Assembly: GCA_038206385.1 (NCBI GenBank)
Contig: JBBRAW010000013.1
Location: 1 to 51,309 of the forward strand
Direction of reading: 5' to 3'
Length of the DNA: 51,309 nucleotides
Source of the DNA: JANXSD01 sp038206385
Lineage (GTDB): Bacteria; Bacteroidota; Bacteroidia; AKYH767-A; OLB10
The notes beneath the pieces are model-generated. The model saw nothing but the letters and a program-made list of their open reading frames with translations. It ran no database searches and was not told the origin of the DNA. Each line of letters begins with the position of its first letter. Position 1 is the stretch's first letter. This document shows, one piece after another, positions 17,060-25,486 of the stretch. Both the position numbers and the translations under genes were made by a program.

Positions 17060-18373
17060 TTATTGTATCAAATCAAATGCTTCGATTAATTTTTCCATTT
17101 TACTTCCGCGTGACCCTTTAATTAAAAGCACTCCTTGCTGAGGTAAATTTTGTTGCAACCATTTGGAAGCTTCAAGAGAAGATTCGAAATAATTATAATT
17201 ATATTTTATCGCACTTTCTTTAAAAAGATTCCCAACCAAAATAACTTTTGTTGGATGAATTGAATCGATGAGCGACGCTATTCTAGCATGTTCTGACGAA
17301 GATGTTTCACCCAGTTCAAGCATTTCACCGAGTGCAATATATTTATCTCCAATAAACGAATTTTTTAAATTCATTAATGCAGCTTCCATACTTGATGGAT
17401 TTGCATTATAAGCATCTAAGATAATTTCAATATTATTTTTCTTGATTATTTGTGATCGCAGATTCCCTGGAGAATAATTTTCAATAGCTTCTTTAATTAA
17501 TTCTTTTGATACGCCAAAGTGTGCTCCAACAGCAACGGCAGCCATTACATTATCAAAATTATAATTACCAGTTAACTGGGTTTTGATAATGATGTCAAAA
17601 GGATGGGTAACTTTTACGTGCAAATAATTTTTATTAGTAATAATTTCACCTACGAAATCTGCATTAAATTTTTCTCCGTAACTTATCGTTTGAGTATAGC
17701 CACCTAATAGTTCTACTAAAGCTTCATGACTTGATTGAATAAAAATTAAACCTTCGTTTTTTTGAAGGTAGTTATACAACTCACCTTTTCCTTTCTTCAC
17801 ACCTTCTATACCACCGAAGCCTTCTAAATGTGCTTTTCCAATGTTGGTTATCAATCCAAAATTAGGTTGAGCAATGGCACTTAATTCTGCAATTTCACCC
17901 TGATGATTAGCGCCCATTTCAATAACGGCAAATTCATGATCAGGTTTAATTGAAAGAAGCGTTAAAGGAACACCAATGTGATTATTAAAATTTCCTTGCG
18001 TGAAATAGGTATTGAGTTTTTTATTGAGTACAGCAGACGTAAGTTCTTTACTGGTAGTTTTTCCATTGCTCCCAGTAATTGCAAGTATTGGAATATTTAA
18101 TTGTTGACGGTGGTAACCTGCTAAGTGTTGTAATGCTTTTAAAACGTCTGGTACCATTAAAAGTCGTGCGTCATTTGAATCTTGAACTTCATCAATAATA
18201 GCATATCCTGCTCCTTGTTCTAATGCTTGTTTTGCAAAGAGATTTCCATTAAAATTTTCTCCTTTGAGCGCAAAAAAAAGGCAATCTTTCGATAGCTTTC
18301 TGGTATCTGTACAAATCACAGGATTGCTTAGAAATAGAGGGTAGAGTTGTTCGGTGGTAATCATAGTTTGCAA
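17060..18373 (-). CDS. murF: UDP-N-acetylmuramoyl-tripeptide--D-alanyl-D-alanine ligase
   Basis: MurF adds D-Ala-D-Ala to UDP-MurNAc-tripeptide, the last cytosolic step of the peptidoglycan precursor. The 437-residue protein has the N-terminal substrate domain (DTRKLSKDCLFFALKGENFNG, 23-44), the ATP loop GSNGKTT at 101-107, the central-domain GNFNNHIGVPLTLL segment and IEMGANHQGEI, and a C-terminal domain with LDAYNANPSSM. Met4 is an alternative start. It stands apart from the usual mur cluster and converges with the Wzc gene, leaving 11 bp and no terminator. A 16-bp perfect inverted repeat lies 51 bp upstream of its start. Confidence 0.95.
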   Translation of the reverse strand: MQTMITTEQLYPLFLSNPVICTDTRKLSKDCLFFALKGENFNGNLFAKQALEQGAGYAIIDEVQDSNDARLLMVPDVLKALQHLAGYHRQQLNIPILAITGSNGKTTSKELTSAVLNKKLNTYFTQGNFNNHIGVPLTLLSIKPDHEFAVIEMGANHQGEIAELSAIAQPNFGLITNIGKAHLEGFGGIEGVKKGKGELYNYLQKNEGLIFIQSSHEALVELLGGYTQTISYGEKFNADFVGEIITNKNYLHVKVTHPFDIIIKTQLTGNYNFDNVMAAVAVGAHFGVSKELIKEAIENYSPGNLRSQIIKKNNIEIILDAYNANPSSMEAALMNLKNSFIGDKYIALGEMLELGETSSSEHARIASLIDSIHPTKVILVGNLFKESAIKYNYNYFESSLEASKWLQQNLPQQGVLLIKGSRGSKMEKLIEAFDLIQ

Positions 18374-18423
18374 TGTATAAAGATAAATGTAATGAGTACA
18401 ATATCAATTTTGAACGAAAATTG

Positions 18424-18464
18424 GTATTGATTACTTCCAAGTTGACAATGGAAGTAATCAATAC
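18424..18464. repeat. Perfect 16-bp inverted repeat between murF and the stress-protein gene
   Basis: GTATTGATTACTTCCA (18424-18439) and its exact reverse complement (18449-18464) flank a 9-base centre. It sits in the divergent control region, and no T-run follows on the plus strand, so an operator or other regulatory structure is more likely than a terminator. The inner part CTTCCA-N9-TGGAAG occurs again at 20342-20362. Confidence 0.75.
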
Positions 18465-18559
18465 TTGTTATGCTTAAAATCACATTCGACATTCATTCAA
18501 AATTATATTTTTATTCATGTGTTTTTATGTCAATAAAATGAAATTATTCACTAAAGTAT

Positions 18560-18567
18560 TATCTTTG
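18560..18567 (+). promoter_or_regulatory. Candidate -7 element for the universal stress protein gene
   Basis: TATCTTTG matches TAnnTTTG exactly and is 46 bp upstream of the ATG at 18614. A good -33 TTTG at the usual distance is not visible. Confidence 0.4.
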
Positions 18568-18613
18568 ACAATTGTATACGGTAAAAGTAGTAATGTAATT
18601 AGTTCAGTGTTTA

Positions 18614-19486
18614 ATGACTGAGAAATTTATCAATAAAACAAAGAATATGCAACAGATTTTCCATGATAAGTTAATCATGATTCCTATTGACTTTACACCC
18701 ATCACTGATAATGCATTGAGCTATGCTAGTTCATTTGCTAAAATTTTCAATAATAAATTGATGCTGATGCATGTTGCTGATAAAAACACATTAGCAGAAG
18801 CTGAAATAAAGTTGTTGGAGAAAGCTGCAAACAATCAAAAAATTTCAAACGTTGAAACTACTTCTACTGTTGTGGAAGGAAATATTTTCGATCATATTGG
18901 GCAAACTGCTGCGGAAACGGATGCTGCTTTGGTTGTAATGGGTACGCATGGAATTAAAGGTACACAACGATTAATGGGTAGTCATGCAATAAAAGTTATT
19001 ACACATTCTACTGTGCCATTTATTGTTACCCAAAACCGACCATTTGAAGACATAAAAAATATTTTAATACCAGTTGATTTTTCAATGGAGATTAAACAAG
19101 TTTTAGTTTTTGCTATGGAAATTGCTGAACAGTTTGGTGCGAATATCCATTTGTTATCTCGACCTGTTAGTGATGAGTGGTTATTGAAAAAAGTAAAATT
19201 GAATCTTCAGTATGCAAAGGATTTTTTTGAAGAAAACGATGTGAATGTATCCGTTATAGATTCATTTACTGGAAAGGATTTTCAGAAAGAAACTGTGAAT
19301 GCTGCTGTTGCAACTACAAGTAGTTTAATAGTTATTTTAATTGATCCAGATCAAGGACTTGTTGATTATATGATGGGTTCTTACGAGCAAAAAGTAATTG
19401 CAAATGACGCTGGTATTCCTGTAATGTGTATCAATATGAAATCAATAAAATCGGTTTCATACTCAGCATTCATGACTGGGTTGTAG
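18614..19486 (+). CDS. Tandem universal stress protein (UspA family)
   Basis: The 290-residue protein has two Usp domains. The first (about 17-142) begins KLIMIPIDFTPITDNAL and keeps the nucleotide-binding pattern GTHGIKGTQRLMGSHAIKVI, so it probably binds ATP. The second (about 150-280) begins NILIPVDFSMEIKQVL but ends with DQGLVDYMMGSYEQKVI, without the GxxG loop, so it is probably a non-binding or structural domain. The Met at nucleotide 18647 is another plausible start, closer to the first beta-strand. Usp proteins are cytosolic and respond to starvation or redox stress. The gene converges with the HD-domain gene after 19 bp. Confidence 0.9.
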   Translation: MTEKFINKTKNMQQIFHDKLIMIPIDFTPITDNALSYASSFAKIFNNKLMLMHVADKNTLAEAEIKLLEKAANNQKISNVETTSTVVEGNIFDHIGQTAAETDAALVVMGTHGIKGTQRLMGSHAIKVITHSTVPFIVTQNRPFEDIKNILIPVDFSMEIKQVLVFAMEIAEQFGANIHLLSRPVSDEWLLKKVKLNLQYAKDFFEENDVNVSVIDSFTGKDFQKETVNAAVATTSSLIVILIDPDQGLVDYMMGSYEQKVIANDAGIPVMCINMKSIKSVSYSAFMTGL

Positions 19487-19505
19487 AGATGGAAATAGAA
19501 ATAGT

Positions 19506-20087
19506 TTATTCAACAATCATTGATCGGATTTGATCAAGGTGAATTTCTTTTAATTGTGCGCGTTTAGCTTTTGAGGTGTTTGTCCAGTAGTGATGTGATT
19601 CAAAAAAAGATCGTTGCACTTTATTCCAATGATTGCGATCCTTTACAATATTATGCGATAAGAATTCTAAGAATAAACTTTCAGCTATTTCATCAAAATC
19701 ATTTCTTCCGAGATAATCTAAATCAGCATCACAAATAATTTCTTCTAACTTGTTAGTCGGACGTTGAGGCACTTGAGTGGCCATAATCAATTCGCAAATT
19801 ATAGTAATTTCTGCTTCCGGATAATGGTATTTTGGTAAAATTTCTTTAGCAAGATTACAACTACTCATTTCGTGGTGGTTATATCCCAAAAGAAAACCTG
19901 AATCATGAAATAAGGCCGCTGTTTTAAGCAAACACATTTCATCTTCTGTAACATTTTCGGCGAGTCCTAACTCAACCACTTCATGTAATACATCTTTTGT
20001 ATGATTAACATGATGATAAGTAAGATCAGGAGATAATTCTCGCTTCAAAATATCCATTACATAATCTTCGAGCTTTAGGTAGTACAT
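19506..20087 (-). CDS. HD-domain phosphohydrolase-like protein
   Basis: The 193-residue cytosolic protein carries a metal-binding HD domain: HHVNHT at 25-30, the H61-D62 pair in LFHDSGF, H71-H72 in YNHHEMS, and D120/D122 in ICDADLDYLGR. These residues complete the usual H...HD...D set, so hydrolase activity on a phosphorylated or nucleotide substrate is likely. The substrate cannot be told from the sequence. Similar proteins in Bacteroidota are often annotated as HDc or Pycsar-unrelated phosphohydrolases. Confidence 0.85.
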   Translation of the reverse strand: MYYLKLEDYVMDILKRELSPDLTYHHVNHTKDVLHEVVELGLAENVTEDEMCLLKTAALFHDSGFLLGYNHHEMSSCNLAKEILPKYHYPEAEITIICELIMATQVPQRPTNKLEEIICDADLDYLGRNDFDEIAESLFLEFLSHNIVKDRNHWNKVQRSFFESHHYWTNTSKAKRAQLKEIHLDQIRSMIVE

Positions 20088-20505
20088 ATATTAAAAACGA
20101 ATTTATGTAAAAAAACAATAAGCATGGAAGGATTAAGTTAAATTTTATTGAGTTGCAAGTTATCAGGATAAGGAGAACTAGTATTTTAATCTTCATTCAC
20201 AGCGCCTAAATAATTTTTACTATTTAGAAATTTTTAATTTCTCCTAAACCAATTTTCAAGTCATTAAATTGATTGCTAATTTACGTATTGCCAACATTGT
20301 TTGAATAATTTAAAACAATTATATAACGAACGTAGACCTAGCTTCCATTAGCCACGTGGAAGGATTACCATTGATAAGAAGGATTGTATTAAAAATGCTA
20401 TAGTATAAATTGCGTTGGGAAAATGGTTCTTCCTTTGAAAAAATTTTACCAAAAAAAACCCTGAAGATAACTCTTCAGGGTTTTTTTTAATGACTAAATT
20501 TATTC
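20088..20505. other. Gap between the HD gene and groEL
   Basis: No gene is seen. The gap contains TGGAAGGATTA twice (near 20125 and 20357), the second as part of CTTCCA-N9-TGGAAG (20342-20362), and the groEL terminator at 20451-20488. The part nearest 20087 should hold the promoter of the HD gene, but no clear TAnnTTTG is obvious. Confidence 0.5.
20451..20488 (-). terminator. Rho-independent terminator of groES-groEL
   Basis: CCCTGAAGA (20459-20467) pairs with TCTTCAGGG (20472-20480) around a TAAC loop, flanked by eight A and eight T. On the minus strand it follows the groEL stop by 17 bases and ends in a U-run. It is symmetric and could work in both directions. Confidence 0.9.
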
Positions 20506-22137
20506 TTAGTACATGCCGTCCATTCCACCACCTGGCATCGAAGGCATTGAAGGTTTGTCTTCCTTAATGTCAACAAGTACACACTCAGTAGTAAGTAACA
20601 TGGCAGCAATAGAAGCAGCATTTTCAAGAGCTACACGAGCAACTTTAGTTGGATCGATAACACCAGCAGCAAGCATGTTTTCATAAACATCAGTACGTGC
20701 ATTGTAACCGAAATCATCTTTGCCTTCTTTCACTTTTTGTACAACGATTGAACCTTCAATTCCTGCGTTCGCAACGATCTGACGAAGTGGTTCTTCAAGA
20801 GCACGTTTAACGATTGCAATTCCTGTTGTTTCATCATCATTGTCGCCTTTCATTTTATCTAAACCTGCGATACAACGAATGTAAGCAACACCACCTCCCG
20901 GTACTATTCCTTCTTCTACAGCTGCACGAGTAGCATGTAAAGCATCGTCAACACGATCTTTCTTTTCTTTCATTTCTACTTCCGTAGCAGCACCAACATA
21001 AAGTACAGCAACACCACCAGCAAGCTTAGCTAAACGCTCTTGTAATTTTTCTTTATCGTAATCAGATGTTGATGTTTCAATCTGAGCTTTAATTTGGTTT
21101 ACGCGACCTTTAATATCTTCTTTAGAACCTGCACCATTAACAATTGTAGTATTGTCTTTATCGATACTGATTTTTACAGCACTTCCTAATGAAGTGATGT
21201 CAGCGCCATCTAATTTGAATCCTTGTTCTTCGCTGATAACAGTACCACCAGTTAAAATAGCGATATCTTCCATCATTGACTTACGACGATCACCAAAGCC
21301 TGGAGCCTTAACAGCAGCAATCTTTAATGAACCACGTAATTTGTTTACTACAAGTGTTGCCAATGCTTCTCCGTCTATATCTTCAGCGATGATTAACAAT
21401 GGACGACCTGTTTGAACTACTTTCTCAAGGATTGGCAATAATTCTTTCATATTGCTAATTTTCTTGTCGTAGATCAAGATGTATGGATTTTCTAAAACAG
21501 CTTCCATTTTATCTGGATTCGTAACAAAATAAGGGCTGATATATCCACGATCAAATTGCATTCCTTCAACAACAGTAACAGTTGTCTCAGTTCCTTTCGC
21601 TTCTTCAACAGTAATTACACCTTCCTTCTTAACTTTATCCATTGCTAGTGCTATCAGTTTCCCAATTTCACTATCGTTATTAGCAGAAATAGTAGCAACT
21701 TGTTCAATTTGTTTGCTATCACTTCCTACTGTTTTACTCATCTTTTTTAAGTCTGCAACAACTGCTGTAACAGCTTTGTCGATACCACGCTTTAAATCCA
21801 TAGGATTTGCGCCTGCAGCAACATTTTTTAAACCTGCAGTAACGATTGCCTGAGCAAGTACAGTTGCTGTAGTTGTTCCATCACCTGCAACATCAGCAGT
21901 TTTTGATGCAACTTCTTTCAACATCTGTGCGCCCATGTTTTCTACTGGGTTCTTTAATTCAATTTCTTTTGCAACTGTTACACCGTCTTTAGTGATCGAT
22001 GGTGCACCATATTTTTTATCGATAATAACGTTACGTCCTTTTGGACCTAATGTAACTTTTACAGCGTTTGCTAATGCATCTACACCGCGTTTTAAGGCGT
22101 CGCGTGCTTCAAGGTTAAAGGTGATGTCTTTTGCCAT
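20506..22137 (-). CDS. groL: 60-kDa chaperonin GroEL
   Basis: GroEL is the ATP-driven double-ring folding chaperone. The 543-residue protein is full length and highly conserved: MAKDITFN start, TLGPKGRNVIIDK near 30-42, DGVTVAKEI near 52, AGDGTTTATVLAQ near 86-98 (ATP-binding), GRPLLIIAEDIDGEAL near 260, GGGVAYIR near 413-420, and the flexible C-terminal tail with GGGMDGMY. It follows groES by 68 bp, forming the usual two-gene operon. No CIRCE element was found upstream, which fits heat-shock control other than HrcA. Confidence 0.98.
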   Translation of the reverse strand: MAKDITFNLEARDALKRGVDALANAVKVTLGPKGRNVIIDKKYGAPSITKDGVTVAKEIELKNPVENMGAQMLKEVASKTADVAGDGTTTATVLAQAIVTAGLKNVAAGANPMDLKRGIDKAVTAVVADLKKMSKTVGSDSKQIEQVATISANNDSEIGKLIALAMDKVKKEGVITVEEAKGTETTVTVVEGMQFDRGYISPYFVTNPDKMEAVLENPYILIYDKKISNMKELLPILEKVVQTGRPLLIIAEDIDGEALATLVVNKLRGSLKIAAVKAPGFGDRRKSMMEDIAILTGGTVISEEQGFKLDGADITSLGSAVKISIDKDNTTIVNGAGSKEDIKGRVNQIKAQIETSTSDYDKEKLQERLAKLAGGVAVLYVGAATEVEMKEKKDRVDDALHATRAAVEEGIVPGGGVAYIRCIAGLDKMKGDNDDETTGIAIVKRALEEPLRQIVANAGIEGSIVVQKVKEGKDDFGYNARTDVYENMLAAGVIDPTKVARVALENAASIAAMLLTTECVLVDIKEDKPSMPSMPGGGMDGMY

Positions 22138-22183
22138 AGTTGTATGAGCTTTTTAGTTTTTTTAAATTGAGAAATTTTTATTG

Positions 22184-22197
22184 CCGATAGTTATCGG
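22184..22197. repeat. 14-bp palindromic hairpin in the groES-groEL gap
   Basis: CCGATA-GT-TATCGG lies in the 68-bp spacer between the two chaperonin genes. It has no T-run and a 2-base centre, so it may be an operator-like palindrome or an mRNA processing or stability structure that alters the groES:groEL ratio. Confidence 0.45.
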
Positions 22198-22205
22198 TTG
22201 GAAAT

Positions 22206-22484
22206 TTAAATGACTGCGAAAATGTCTGATTCACGCATGATAAGAAAGTCTTTCCCATCAACTGCGATTTCTGTTCCTGAATATTTTCCGTATAAAACGG
22301 TGTCTCCAACTTTTACCGACATTGGTTCGTCTTTTTTACCATCTCCAACGGCAACTACTTTGCCTTTTTGTGGTTTTTCTTTTGCTGTATCGGGAATGAT
22401 AATTCCGCTAGCAGTTTTTTCTTCAGCCGGTGATACTTCAACGATCACACGGTCAGCCAATGGTTTAATACTTACTGAGCTCAT
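22206..22484 (-). CDS. groS: Co-chaperonin GroES
   Basis: The 92-residue GroES caps the GroEL ring and closes the folding chamber. Diagnostic segments are IKPLADRVIVE at 6-16, the mobile loop TASGIIIPDTAKEKPQKGKVVAVG near 25-48, and VLYGKYSGTEI near 63-73. The length is standard. It is first in the groES-groEL operon and is separated from secG by a gap with a terminator, so it has its own promoter in 22485-22570, although no strong -7 match was found there. Confidence 0.98.
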   Translation of the reverse strand: MSSVSIKPLADRVIVEVSPAEEKTASGIIIPDTAKEKPQKGKVVAVGDGKKDEPMSVKVGDTVLYGKYSGTEIAVDGKDFLIMRESDIFAVI

Positions 22485-22578
22485 GGTTTAAATATTTAAT
22501 AATTGGGTTTAGATTTTTTAATAAAAAATTACATTTTTTAACTAATCAGCAATTGTGCCATGAGGAGATTAATGAAAA

Positions 22579-22617
22579 ATGCTGTCAAAATTTCTCCTAA
22601 GAGATTTATGACAGCAT
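22579..22617 (-). terminator. Terminator of the miaB-secG operon
   Basis: ATGCTGTCA (22579-22587) and TGACAGCAT (22609-22617) form a perfect 9-bp outer stem, with further AAAT/ATTT and CTC/GAG pairing inside. On the minus strand the hairpin follows the secG stop and runs into ATTTTTC. It separates the secG operon from groES. Confidence 0.8.
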
Positions 22618-22653
22618 CTTTATTGTCAGATTATTGGTCAATCTGTCATTAAA

Positions 22654-23043
22654 TTATTTTCCTGGTTTTGCAGCTGGTGCTTGAGGTTGCCCTTGACCTG
22701 ATGGTTGTGTAGGCTTTTGACCTTGTGCAGCACCTGAAGCAGGAGCACCTGTTGTAGTTGGAGCAGCAGTATTATCAATTTGTTGTTGAATCAAAGATTG
22801 GTTTTCCGCGTTCTTTCCACCTTTAGGAAGAACAAGGTTTCCAACAATAGCAAGTACGATCAAACTTATTGCAAATCCCCAAGTTAATTTCTCAAGGAAA
22901 TCAGTTGTCTTACGAACACCCATCACTTGGTTAGAAGCAGAAAGACCAGATGCAAGTCCGCCACCTTTAGAGTTTTGAACTAAAACAATTAATCCTAAGA
23001 GGATACTTACGATTACTATGAGAACTACAACGAACGTATACAT
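22654..23043 (-). CDS. secG: Preprotein translocase subunit SecG
   Basis: SecG is the small accessory subunit of the SecYEG channel. The 129-residue protein has two membrane helices (about 2-21 and 53-72) joined by the conserved loop NSKGGGLASGLSASNQVMG near 24-42. The tail after residue 80 is rich in Gln, Pro, Ala and Gly and is longer than in E. coli, as often in Bacteroidota. It is the last gene of the minus-strand operon, 14 bp after the TPR-protein gene and just before a hairpin terminator. Confidence 0.95.
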   Translation of the reverse strand: MYTFVVVLIVIVSILLGLIVLVQNSKGGGLASGLSASNQVMGVRKTTDFLEKLTWGFAISLIVLAIVGNLVLPKGGKNAENQSLIQQQIDNTAAPTTTGAPASGAAQGQKPTQPSGQGQPQAPAAKPGK

Positions 23044-23057
23044 TTATTAGTCAGGAA

Positions 23058-24980
23058 TTAGGTTTTATTTTTTAGATCTTCAATAAGGGCTGCAAAGTAA
23101 CGGCTTTTTTCTGGAAATTTCAAGGATAGCTTTTCATAGAATGATATTGCCTTCTGTATGTTTCCTTGTTGAGCATAAATTTTTGCAAGTGTTTCAGAAA
23201 CAATATCTTCTGGCTCCTCAATGCTTTTCCTAGCCATATTGATAGGTGAATAAAAAGTGCTTTTCGCCGGCGTTATGCGAGGGTCTTCGTGAATAAACTT
23301 TTCAATGAGCTCTAATTTGCCCATTTTTGTCTTAGGTATGTCAGGGATAGGTGACGATGCAATCCGTTCAGAAATAAGCTTCCTGTTTTCAAGTTCATCA
23401 GCAGAAATATTTTCCTCCTCAGGAATCATCCTAATCACATTTGGTAAACTTTCCCGATCATTTTCATGATTACTGTTTACTATTTGTGGAGGTGTATTAG
23501 TAATTGGCTTTATCGTATTTTCTTCTTGATGAACAACCATCATTGGCTTGTCATCAATTTGAATTTTTATCGATTTCTCTTTTATTTCAACGGAAGGAAC
23601 AGTTTGGTTCTTTACATAAATCACTCGAGACTTCGAAGAAGGTGGCTCAACAATTTCTTCTTTCTTTTGTGCTGATGCTGCAATATTTAAAGGAATATCT
23701 TCTTTCTCTTTTTCAAATTCCTTCGTAACAATTTTTGTTTCTTCAACAAATTCAGGTTTCGAAATACTACTTTGTGGAATATTAATTTCAAAAATGTTTT
23801 CTTCCGAGATAATTGTTGGTACAAATTCTACCTTCTCAACACTAACGGGAGTTACAACTTCAATACCAGTGTGTTCTTCCTGAATTTTTTTAGTGTGTAA
23901 CCACTCTGAAAAAGAATGCACTTCAGAACTAATAGTAACATTTTCGCTTGAAGAAATAAACTCTTCCTTCTCAATAATATTATTTTCTAAAGGAAGTTTT
24001 TCAATGTTACTTCCATTAATTTTTATGGAAGGAATCTCAGCAGTAATTATTGCTACATCATTTGTTGAAGTAACTTCTACTTCTTCTTTAAGATCAAATG
24101 ACGATTCAAGTCTTATTGTTTCTTCTTCTTCAAATATAATTTTTGTAGATGAAATTTTATTCTCTATAATTTCATCCTCCAGAACAACTTCTGGAACTTT
24201 TAAATAATCAGTTTTGTCATTTTTTATTTTCTGAATGCCTTCTAAAATTAATGCCTCGAGTGGATCAATTGTCGACTCAAATGGAGTGTCAAATTCTTCA
24301 ACAACAAGTGGAGTAGAATTTTCTCTAAGTATTTCTTGAGAAATAAAATCTTTCTCCTTCATCGAAATGATTACTTCATCCTCTTGTACTGAATCTTCTG
24401 TTATTTCATGAGTAATTTCTTCTTCAACATTCCTTATTTTGATAACAGGAATTTCACTTATCTCTTCTCTCCATAAATTAAGTTCTTTTAAACGTAAATC
24501 TACAATCTGTTGTGGACTTAATTCTGATTCATCAATAGAAACATTACTTTCTTCATCATGATTATTTGGAGGAAAGGAATATGCTTTTTCTTCTAAAGAT
24601 AAATCAACTGAAGTGTTTTCAGTAATATCATCACTTTCATTTTCAGAAATAATTGAATCTTGATAAATGGACTCTGAATCGGTATTTAATAATAAGTCAC
24701 TAACAGTATCAATTGCAGTATATTCGTTTTTCTGACGAACAACTTCTACTTTCTCATGCATGAGATTAAACAAACGAGTACGATCAGGTGCATACGCAGA
24801 TGCAATCTTTAATTGTTGTGAATAACGTACAGAATTTTGATCACGAAGTTGTCGCAATTGTAACATCCGTAATGGTTGACAATATGGAAATTGCTCGAGC
24901 AAACCATTAAGAGAGGAGTCAGTTAACTGAGATGCCGATGCAGGCTCTCGTACTAAGTCGAGGAATTGTTCGCGTGTCAT
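23058..24980 (-). CDS. Large acidic protein with C-terminal TPR, unknown
   Basis: The 640-residue protein is not assigned to a named function. The N-terminal 75 residues form a conserved-looking helical domain (REQFLDLV, FPYCQPLRMLQLRQL, SQQLKIASAYAPDR). The next 450 residues are low-complexity, rich in Glu, Ile, Ser and Val, and probably disordered. The C-terminus (about 585-635) has a tetratricopeptide repeat (SETLAKIYAQQGNIQKAISFYEKL in part). It has no signal peptide and overlaps lptE by one base. A link to envelope biogenesis is suggested only by its position between lptE and secG. Confidence 0.8.
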   Translation of the reverse strand: MTREQFLDLVREPASASQLTDSSLNGLLEQFPYCQPLRMLQLRQLRDQNSVRYSQQLKIASAYAPDRTRLFNLMHEKVEVVRQKNEYTAIDTVSDLLLNTDSESIYQDSIISENESDDITENTSVDLSLEEKAYSFPPNNHDEESNVSIDESELSPQQIVDLRLKELNLWREEISEIPVIKIRNVEEEITHEITEDSVQEDEVIISMKEKDFISQEILRENSTPLVVEEFDTPFESTIDPLEALILEGIQKIKNDKTDYLKVPEVVLEDEIIENKISSTKIIFEEEETIRLESSFDLKEEVEVTSTNDVAIITAEIPSIKINGSNIEKLPLENNIIEKEEFISSSENVTISSEVHSFSEWLHTKKIQEEHTGIEVVTPVSVEKVEFVPTIISEENIFEINIPQSSISKPEFVEETKIVTKEFEKEKEDIPLNIAASAQKKEEIVEPPSSKSRVIYVKNQTVPSVEIKEKSIKIQIDDKPMMVVHQEENTIKPITNTPPQIVNSNHENDRESLPNVIRMIPEEENISADELENRKLISERIASSPIPDIPKTKMGKLELIEKFIHEDPRITPAKSTFYSPINMARKSIEEPEDIVSETLAKIYAQQGNIQKAISFYEKLSLKFPEKSRYFAALIEDLKNKT

Positions 24981-25483
24981 TACCAGTTGCTAACAGCTTT
25001 ATTAAAAATATCGTCTACCAATTGCTTGTTTATTTCTTCAATTAAATTTTGTTCCACTTCATTTAAACTTTTATCGCTAGGATAATCCGCAAAGCGTGAG
25101 AAGGAAGTCTCAAAATTTTGTTTGTTATCTTTTATGTTGCTAAACTTCACGTTTACTGTTATAGTTAATCTGTTTTGTGCGGCCGTTTGGTCTCCTTGAA
25201 TCGCAATCGGTTGTGTTCGATAATCTGAAATCTGGCCTTCAAATAATAAATCAGCATTTGATTCCACAACTCTCAAACTTGTTTGAGAAACAAATTTATC
25301 TTTTAATTTCTCCGTAAATTTCTGACTCAAAGTTGGCTCAATAATACTCGCTCTATTTTGAAAATATTGAATGGTAACTGTCTTCACATCAGGGGCAATA
25401 GAAGCTCCAGTAAATGAATACACTCCACATCCATAAATGGATATTGTAAATACTAATAAAATATAAGCTAAAGGTTGGCGCAT
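24980..25483 (-). CDS. lptE: LptE-family LPS-assembly lipoprotein
   Basis: LptE is the lipoprotein plug of the LptDE outer-membrane translocon for lipopolysaccharide. The 167-residue product has a signal peptide ending SIYGC (lipid Cys 19), followed by the Bacteroidota LptE pattern YSFTGASIAPDVKTVTIQYFQN near 22-43, an EPTLSQKFTEKLKDKF helix, and a beta-strand pair around GQISDY and NRLTITVNVKF. It is co-transcribed with the upstream sigma-54 activator (3-bp gap) and the downstream TPR gene (1-base overlap). Confidence 0.9.
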   Translation of the reverse strand: MRQPLAYILLVFTISIYGCGVYSFTGASIAPDVKTVTIQYFQNRASIIEPTLSQKFTEKLKDKFVSQTSLRVVESNADLLFEGQISDYRTQPIAIQGDQTAAQNRLTITVNVKFSNIKDNKQNFETSFSRFADYPSDKSLNEVEQNLIEEINKQLVDDIFNKAVSNW

Positions 25484-25486
25484 TCT

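Noticed and set aside
22485..22653. CIRCE (HrcA) operator sought upstream of groES
   Set aside because: No TTAGCACTC-N9-GAGTGCTAA sequence or close variant is present.
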